From: an uncultured Poribacteria bacterium
Lineage (GTDB): Bacteria; Poribacteria; WGA-4E; WGA-3G
Reading direction: 5' to 3'
Assembly (NCBI GenBank): GCA_958295855.1
Contig: OY282383.1
Span: forward strand, 4,320,481 to 4,384,480
Length of the DNA stretch: 64,000 nt
The position numbers were made by a program, and so were the translations under genes. Below are positions 58,791-64,000 of the stretch, one piece after another. Below the pieces are notes generated by a model. It did not search any database, was not told the origin of the DNA, and saw only the letters and a program-made list of their open reading frames with translations. How positions within the stretch are numbered: the first letter of the stretch is position 1; each line of letters begins with the position of its first letter.

Positions 58791-60836
58791 ATGGTAACTT
58801 ATGAGCAATGGAACAAGGCAATACTCTCTTACTTTTTTGAAGAGTGCGAGCCCAATCAGATTGTCTTTCTGGAAACAAATGAGGAAACGCTTGCTGACAT
58901 CGCTGCGTTTGCCAACTTCAACATCCCAGATGCTGCTGAGAGTCTGAAAAGGGCTGTCAAAGACAAAGTCGTTTTTGGCCATCAGGTTCGCCTGTTGCCA
59001 ATCCGTCCAAACCCACTCTACCACCCCTCGGCAGACGCTTGGGAGAAAGAGCCGCCCCAAGTCGCCTTTCTTGCGTTGTCTGTGCTGGCTGCAAGCTTCA
59101 TGGACGCTGAAGGGCACTCCATATCGCCTCATAACTACTATATCCGCCTCAACGAAGTCCTATTCGGCGAATTAATCCCGAATGCACCACATGGCTTTAA
59201 CCGCAGCGATTTTGGTAAGTTATGGAAACACCTTCAGCAGTGGGCACAGGAGCACTATGAGGTAGAACTCCACTTGAGCGAAGGGCCATCGAACCGCAAG
59301 TATGTTTGGTATCCGATTTCGCAATGCCTCATCAGCAAACATGACCGGCGCGCCGTCTATCGTTTTTTTCGCAACGAGCACCTGACACCGTTTACAGCCA
59401 TTCCGGAGAAGCAGCTCGCAGTGGCCTTTCGCAGGTTCCTGGCCTCATCGGCGGTGGTATCTGCCCCGCAAAGCGGGGTAAATACCCTCGTGACGAAAAT
59501 GACGCGGTATCTTTCCCATGAAGCCTACAAAGAGTCTATTCTCCGCCAAGTGAAATCACTCTTGACGCACTGGGACGGCCACATTCCCCCGGCACTTTCG
59601 GACCCGAGGCACACACGTGCAGCCATTGCCGTCGGACTGCGCTTCGACCCGGTTGACAACGACAACCTAGAAATTCGCTATTGGCTTCCAAGACGTGGCA
59701 GGAGTGACATCGACTGTAAAAGCAATCTGCTAGGCATCGAACGTTTACAGACATCCGCCCTCGAAAAGTGGTTTCGTCCGGTCCCCGACGATAAGGACAC
59801 ATTCTGGCAGTTGACAGAGCCCCTACAATTGCAGACAGACGAAACCCACATCGTCATTTATACGCTAAGCCCTTCCGATATCTGGGTTTTCCGTGAAGAT
59901 TCCGAACGCGACGATAACTGGATTTCTCAACGGAATATGCAGTTGTACGAAGAGCACTTGATAGTGTGCCGCAAAGAACAGGCTCACCGGGTTATCAATT
60001 GTCTCAAACAGACTTATACACAGGAGAGTGAAAAGCCAAGGCCCGTTCGTGTCAGAGGGAACCAATGGAACGGTTGGCTCTATTTGCGCGTGAAACCCAC
60101 GCAACTCTGGCGTTGTTCTGATCCGGAACTTTGGCACCTCTCCGTTGAGTCCAGTAAACAGATGCGTCTCATTGGCGGGCTATCCGCGAAAGACCGGGAT
60201 GGGCGCAGGGGTTACCTTGACTGCTGTCTTCCAACGGTTTTCGTCCCCGAGCTCGGATTCCCCGATAGCGAACCTTTGAAGGTAGACTCGCAAGAACTGC
60301 CTATAGGAGCAGATAGACTTGTCTCGTTGGAGAACACCCTGGAACCGGGAGTCCATCAAATGTCTTACGGCCGTCAAACACGGGAACTCCGGGTGATAAC
60401 GCCCGAACGTTCGGCGGCGCATCAAAACCAAACCTTAACCGCTGCCTTATCCAAAGACACAGCAAGCCTACCGACTTACGCTGTAAAAAAGGTTCCGGAG
60501 CTGGCGGCAGCACCGGGCCTATGGCTCGCCGGCGCGAAGTTCTTCGGTGCAAACATCCCGGAAACAACCTGGGATGATGTGCGCGAGCCCCCCAGTCAAG
60601 AAAACGATGACAAGGTGAAATCCCCGGCAGACCTCCTTTCCTCTGTCGTAAAGGTTGCCATCGCTCTCAAGAAGGGGGATGCTGAAGTGCCGGCATGGTG
60701 TGACACCGCACTGGAACACCTCGAGCAGAACGTTGCATTGCGCGCACTTGTGGAGAAGAAATTACGGGACTACCGCGGAACGGCTTTGTCGTATGCCGAA
60801 CTCTGCGCACGTGTCAGCGCACGTGGAGGGCAATAA
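58791..60836 (+). CDS. Unknown large protein 1 of the helicase-linked operon
   Basis: A 681-residue soluble protein without recognised domains. N-terminal region (1-215) contains FLETNEETLADIAAFANFNI and LSVLAASFMDAEG-like helices, then a long beta-rich stretch with RAAIAVGLRFDPVDNDNLEI and FRPVPDDKDTFWQLTEPL, and a C-terminal region with LAAAPGLWLAGAKFFG. A mini-hairpin element is inserted in frame at about residue 224-230 (VVSAPQSGVNTLV), and the protein reads through it. It is the first gene of a tight operon: the next starts 2 nt after its stop. It may be a sensor or scaffold. Confidence 0.6.
   Translation: MVTYEQWNKAILSYFFEECEPNQIVFLETNEETLADIAAFANFNIPDAAESLKRAVKDKVVFGHQVRLLPIRPNPLYHPSADAWEKEPPQVAFLALSVLAASFMDAEGHSISPHNYYIRLNEVLFGELIPNAPHGFNRSDFGKLWKHLQQWAQEHYEVELHLSEGPSNRKYVWYPISQCLISKHDRRAVYRFFRNEHLTPFTAIPEKQLAVAFRRFLASSAVVSAPQSGVNTLVTKMTRYLSHEAYKESILRQVKSLLTHWDGHIPPALSDPRHTRAAIAVGLRFDPVDNDNLEIRYWLPRRGRSDIDCKSNLLGIERLQTSALEKWFRPVPDDKDTFWQLTEPLQLQTDETHIVIYTLSPSDIWVFREDSERDDNWISQRNMQLYEEHLIVCRKEQAHRVINCLKQTYTQESEKPRPVRVRGNQWNGWLYLRVKPTQLWRCSDPELWHLSVESSKQMRLIGGLSAKDRDGRRGYLDCCLPTVFVPELGFPDSEPLKVDSQELPIGADRLVSLENTLEPGVHQMSYGRQTRELRVITPERSAAHQNQTLTAALSKDTASLPTYAVKKVPELAAAPGLWLAGAKFFGANIPETTWDDVREPPSQENDDKVKSPADLLSSVVKVAIALKKGDAEVPAWCDTALEHLEQNVALRALVEKKLRDYRGTALSYAELCARVSARGGQ
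59464..59478. repeat. Mini-hairpin element inside a coding region
   Basis: CCCCGC-AAA-GCGGGG with flanks GGTATCTG and TAAATACC, read in frame without disrupting the gene. Confidence 0.85.
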
Positions 60837-60838
60837 CT

Positions 60839-62929
60839 ATGCCCATGGAAGCGAAACCGTATCCTGAAGCGAAACGAACGGTTTTAATCGGACGGGAGGT
60901 GTCTGATTTTATAGCGTTCTTGGAGGAGATAACCCACGGAAAGCAGGTTATACAGAAAAATCTGCTTCAGTATAACATCCCCGGATTTCGGCCGGGACAT
61001 GCTCCCCTCACACAAACCGTCCAACGCTTGAGATCCCAGTTGAAAAGAGAGCGAACCTACCCTGACTCTGCCAGATGGCATGCATTCAAAAACGCTTGGA
61101 AGCATTGGGTCGGCTCGCACCCTGAATTAAACAACATCTTGTCTGAATTGGTTGACAATGCGGCCGATTTTGATGAGAACGGCCAGTGCGTCAAGCCACC
61201 GAATAGCGAACTCGATCGTGAATGTTTTGAAATCTTGCTAGCAGCCAGCCTTGACAACCGCATCGCTCGGGAGACGATTCAACGCTTCTACGAGTATGGT
61301 TACTTTGAGGCAGACGAACAGATTGAGGCCCTCATCGCAAAAGCACGCCCGCGCGAAGAGATTGAATTCAGACAGCGACAGGCAGCACTTCCTGATGAGA
61401 TTGACGAGTTAGCTGACACTGTCAACGCCCTTTCCGATAGGGTTGACGCGTTAGCTGACCCTGTCAAATCCCTCGCATCACGAACGCCTACCGAGGCCCC
61501 TGCTAACGGAGCAGCACAGGAACTTGACCGGCGCATTGCCGAAGTGTGTCATGATTTGAACGACTCTAAAGCGCAGCTCAAGGAAGTCACTGGGCAAATC
61601 TCAGCCGTTGAATCTTTTGAGGCACGGCTATCCAAAACGGAGTCGAGTGTTACCCAAATCGTCAACCTGTTGAGGCGGATTGGTTCGCTGGAGGCCCGAA
61701 TTTCCGAACTCACAACATCGGTTGAGCGGCTTGATTCGCTGGCATCCGAGGTTTCCGAGCTCCAGACATCGGTTGCATCGTTTCCAACTAAACCTTCTGC
61801 AACCGAATTCGCCAAACTAAAGCAACAGGTTGGTGAATTGGGAAGGCAAGCGCGGCAGATGCCGCAGGATATTCACTCTTTGGCAACGCGGCTGGACGCG
61901 CTAGACGAAGCAGTTGCTGACATCAAAGCCCGACTCCAGCCAACAACCAGTGAGCCACAAATCGCGTATCAAGCCTTACAACTTGCGGAAGGTTATGCTG
62001 CGAAACTGGGACCTGAAACAAGGTACTACGACAATGAGAGGGACTACCTGGAGCGTCTAGCCTTTGGCCTAGAGAGGTTCGGTATAATAGGTTCCAACGC
62101 AATAGGGGAGGAAACGGCGGCAGCACTTCACATTGCGTTAAAAGCCTTCTTGGTCCTTGAGATTGCCGACACCCGAGTCATTGAAGTTTGGCGGCCGATA
62201 TGCGGCAATCACCTGCACGTCACAAAACTCAACGTAGAAATGGGGTGGCTCGGAGTGCAGGACTGGTTTCCCACGCTCTTTTCGCAAGAGTGTTTTTCGG
62301 AAGAATTGGCGCGAATGGACATCAGTGCCTCCATCGAAAAGATGCTTGAAACAGGCAATATGCCGTGGGCAATTCACCTAGCGAATTACGACCGGTCATT
62401 TCCGGAAAGTTATCTTCCCTCGTTTCTGGAATGGATCCGTCGACACTCGCGTCCGAACAGCATTAAAATTTTTCTCACGCCTTGTTCGGGGACAAACCGG
62501 TGTGAAACGAACGAGGATATTTATACCTGGGTGGCACGCCTTCCCAAACCACAGGCGCAAGAACCGGCTACGGCACGCAAGTTGAAACCTGAGGATGTCG
62601 TCACATTATCAGCGTGGGAATCCTGGTGTCGTCCTCATGCTGATACCGATGAACATTTAGATTTTCTGAGACAACTCCAACAAGCAATCCAGAACAATGG
62701 CATGTCGGTACCCCAACCGATTTTTCGGGATATTCAACAGTATCTTCGACTCTCACAGGAACTATTGGCGAATACCCGCGCTTTGGATTGGGCGTTGACG
62801 CTTCGCCTGCTCCCGTGGCTCGGAAATAGACATGAGTTCATCAATGCCGTGCAAACGCTCATCGATAAGGAACGTCGAGAACTCCCGCATTTCCAAGAGG
62901 GACTGCAGCAGGCGCGTGAGGAGGCATGA
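60839..62929 (+). CDS. Unknown coiled-coil protein 2 of the helicase-linked operon
   Basis: A 696-residue protein with three parts: a helical N terminus (1-180, including FIAFLEEITHGKQVIQKNLL), a central coiled coil from about 185 to 365 with regular heptads (ELADTVNALSDRVDALADPV and later LESLASEVSELQTSV-like segments), and a C-terminal domain (from about 380) with short beta/alpha motifs (FLVLEIADTRVIEVWRPICG; YDRSFPESYLPSFLEWIRR). Such a layout suggests a dimeric scaffold. The ribosome binding site GGAGGG and overlap with the next gene (ATGA) show tight coupling. I recognise no family. Confidence 0.6.
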   Translation: MPMEAKPYPEAKRTVLIGREVSDFIAFLEEITHGKQVIQKNLLQYNIPGFRPGHAPLTQTVQRLRSQLKRERTYPDSARWHAFKNAWKHWVGSHPELNNILSELVDNAADFDENGQCVKPPNSELDRECFEILLAASLDNRIARETIQRFYEYGYFEADEQIEALIAKARPREEIEFRQRQAALPDEIDELADTVNALSDRVDALADPVKSLASRTPTEAPANGAAQELDRRIAEVCHDLNDSKAQLKEVTGQISAVESFEARLSKTESSVTQIVNLLRRIGSLEARISELTTSVERLDSLASEVSELQTSVASFPTKPSATEFAKLKQQVGELGRQARQMPQDIHSLATRLDALDEAVADIKARLQPTTSEPQIAYQALQLAEGYAAKLGPETRYYDNERDYLERLAFGLERFGIIGSNAIGEETAAALHIALKAFLVLEIADTRVIEVWRPICGNHLHVTKLNVEMGWLGVQDWFPTLFSQECFSEELARMDISASIEKMLETGNMPWAIHLANYDRSFPESYLPSFLEWIRRHSRPNSIKIFLTPCSGTNRCETNEDIYTWVARLPKPQAQEPATARKLKPEDVVTLSAWESWCRPHADTDEHLDFLRQLQQAIQNNGMSVPQPIFRDIQQYLRLSQELLANTRALDWALTLRLLPWLGNRHEFINAVQTLIDKERRELPHFQEGLQQAREEA

Positions 62930-63822
62930 GCCGAATGGAAACAAATGTCTTTGATACTCTCCTTCATTATCTCTCCCACGTAGGCAAGATGCGGTGGGAA
63001 ACATTCAAAGAGGCAGTCAACCGCGTGACAGGAAATCAACAGCATCTCAAGTATGCTACGACTTACCTCAAAATCCTGGCGCGGTTAGGGCATCTTGATT
63101 ACAATCCGACGAATTTGTCGGGGGATGGTGTCGTTATTGCCCCCGCGGTGCTCGTTGAGACAGCCGTAGCAAATCGATATGTTCTCGTAGGAAGTCGCAC
63201 GCCGAGTTTGCTGAGGGCACTCCAAACGTGTGTTGCTGCAGTTGGCGGAGAAGTTCAATCAATTTCAAAACGAGATGCCCCGACAACCATCGTCCTCAGC
63301 GAATTGTCAGACAGAATTCTCTCGGCCGTGGAAAGGTTAGACATTCACGTCAGCCGTGCATTTTCTGCGAGGTTGTCAAACGTGCTCCCGGTGCCAAAAC
63401 GCACCAGTTTCCCGCAAGACACCACTTCGCTTTTAGACTTACAAGACAAATTTAATCCGCGCACCTTGAAATATGAGCCAGACACTTCGCAGCTGCGTAG
63501 CGACGGACTTTACAAAATCGCCCAACATGGGCCTGCCATCTACATCTTAAAAACGGGGGCAGACCAGCGACGCGTCCCGCGTGACTGGGGTGAATGGCAG
63601 GTGCTTTCCAGAACGCCCGGATTGATTGCTTATGAGCGGGAAACGCGAACGTGGCGTGTCAAGCGCAACTTGCGTCTGCCGCTCATTGTCGAACGGTGTG
63701 CAACGCTCTGCTCCGGTTTTCCGCCAAAATGGGAAAATCGGTTCACTTACTATCCCGACGTGCCAGCCGGCGTTGCATACCGATTAACCAAATCGCTTTA
63801 TCAGAAGTGGGAGGCAGTTTGA
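62926..63822 (+). CDS. Winged-helix protein 3 of the helicase-linked operon
   Basis: A 298-residue protein. The first 80 residues look like a winged-helix domain (LLHYLSHVGKMRWETFKEAV, then YATTYLKILARLGHLDYNP and VVIAPAVLVE), so it may bind DNA or a subunit. The remainder is an alpha/beta region (VLVGSRTPSLLRALQTCVAA, later RTPGLIAYERETRTWRVKRN). It overlaps the previous gene by 4 nt and its stop overlaps the start of the helicase gene by 1 nt (TGATG). Location and fold suggest an adaptor between the coiled-coil protein and the helicase. Confidence 0.6.
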   Translation: MSRMETNVFDTLLHYLSHVGKMRWETFKEAVNRVTGNQQHLKYATTYLKILARLGHLDYNPTNLSGDGVVIAPAVLVETAVANRYVLVGSRTPSLLRALQTCVAAVGGEVQSISKRDAPTTIVLSELSDRILSAVERLDIHVSRAFSARLSNVLPVPKRTSFPQDTTSLLDLQDKFNPRTLKYEPDTSQLRSDGLYKIAQHGPAIYILKTGADQRRVPRDWGEWQVLSRTPGLIAYERETRTWRVKRNLRLPLIVERCATLCSGFPPKWENRFTYYPDVPAGVAYRLTKSLYQKWEAV

Positions 63823-64000
63823 TGCAAGAACCCTTTAAGACTTATGAACGCCTTTGCGATGCTTACATTCGCTACATCCAGACAGCCCTGGGGTTCAATA
63901 GCGATACATTAGAGGCAGAACGCGACCGGCTGCTCCGGGAACCGGGGCTGATTTTCCAAGAGCCGCGGTTTGAACCGATTTTTCCTTACCCTTCCTCTGA
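63822..64000 (+). CDS. N terminus of a probable large SF2 helicase (runs off the window)
   Basis: Only the first 59 residues are visible: YERLCDAYIRYIQTALGFNS, then LEAERDRLLREPGLIFQEPR and FEPIFPYPSS. An opening with (Y/F)IRYI-x-TA, ER-x-x-LL-x-x-PG-x-x-FQEP and EP-x-x-PY-x-SS is what I associate with the large DEAD/DEAH helicases carrying DUF1998-like C-termini that occur in several phage-defence systems. No helicase motif is yet in view, so the call is provisional. Its ATG overlaps the preceding stop, which places it in the operon. Confidence 0.45.
   Translation, partial: MQEPFKTYERLCDAYIRYIQTALGFNSDTLEAERDRLLREPGLIFQEPRFEPIFPYPSS

Noticed and set aside
58791..64000. Assignment to Druantia, Dpd or DISARM
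   Set aside because: Only a 59-residue helicase N terminus is visible and none of the hallmark companion domains (TGT-like DpdA, DrmB/C, DNA methyltransferase) was found; I keep it as unnamed.

Overview
The window reads as a chromosomal segment of a free-living or host-associated Gram-negative-type bacterium with many lipoproteins, at least one outer-membrane barrel and strong TTGAC-N17-TATAAT promoters. Its SUMF1-fold lipoproteins, Cys-type sulfatase, FRG/TPR pair, XPB-Bax1 pair, tandem DUF5069 protein and dense interspersed short palindromes resemble what I know of Candidatus Poribacteria. That assignment is inference, not proof. No rRNA, tRNA, complete insertion sequence or CRISPR array was recognised.

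Layout. 0-12 kb, nearly all on the minus strand: a homoserine-kinase-like kinase, a TPR lipoprotein, two SUMF1-fold lipoproteins in a tandem segmental duplication, an AAA ATPase/PD-(D/E)XK nuclease family in three copies (one internally deleted), and an XPB helicase with its Bax1 (DUF790) nuclease separated by four 34-bp repeats. 12-22 kb is a first defence island. It holds a TIR protein, a helical partner and a ThsB-like TIR protein on the minus strand. A second ThsB-like TIR protein and an Nmad2-type protein are read divergently from them. A type III restriction-modification system follows, with a HicBA module between mod and res whose toxin gene carries an amber stop. 22-37 kb is mostly accessory and envelope metabolism: sulfatase, TPR/FRG pair, a sugar isomerase flanked by long inverted repeats, GT-C glycosyltransferase, triple DUF5069, LivJ-like binding protein, alpha-carbonic anhydrase and a glycosidase-like protein. 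37-42 kb is an iron locus: tandem promoters with two Fur boxes, then an outer-membrane barrel, an imelysin lipoprotein, a di-haem DUF1111 lipoprotein and a ferritin-like protein. 42-47 kb carries transport proteins (OppC-like, XylF-like) and a CsgG-like protein.

47-64 kb is a second defence island. Its first part is a graveyard of type I restriction fragments (HsdR, HsdM/HsdS, HepT) around an intact OLD-like AAA-TOPRIM gene. Next come coiled-coil and helical proteins. Behind two tandem consensus promoters and a 440-nt leader lies an operon of a prokaryotic viperin (pVip), a CMPK2-like nucleoside-monophosphate kinase overlapping it, a small Gly/Arg-rich basic protein and a beta-CASP metallo-beta-lactamase nuclease. 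The viperin and kinase sit together as RSAD2 and CMPK2 do in vertebrates. A hairpin separates this from a tightly packed four-gene operon (two large unknown proteins, a winged-helix protein and the start of what looks like a large SF2 helicase) that runs off the window. I do not recognise this last set as any named system.

Three loci share a duplicated promoter, and a palindrome of about 36 bp (core CCCCTGC-TTT-GCAGGGG) is scattered across intergenic DNA and inserted in frame in at least three coding regions.
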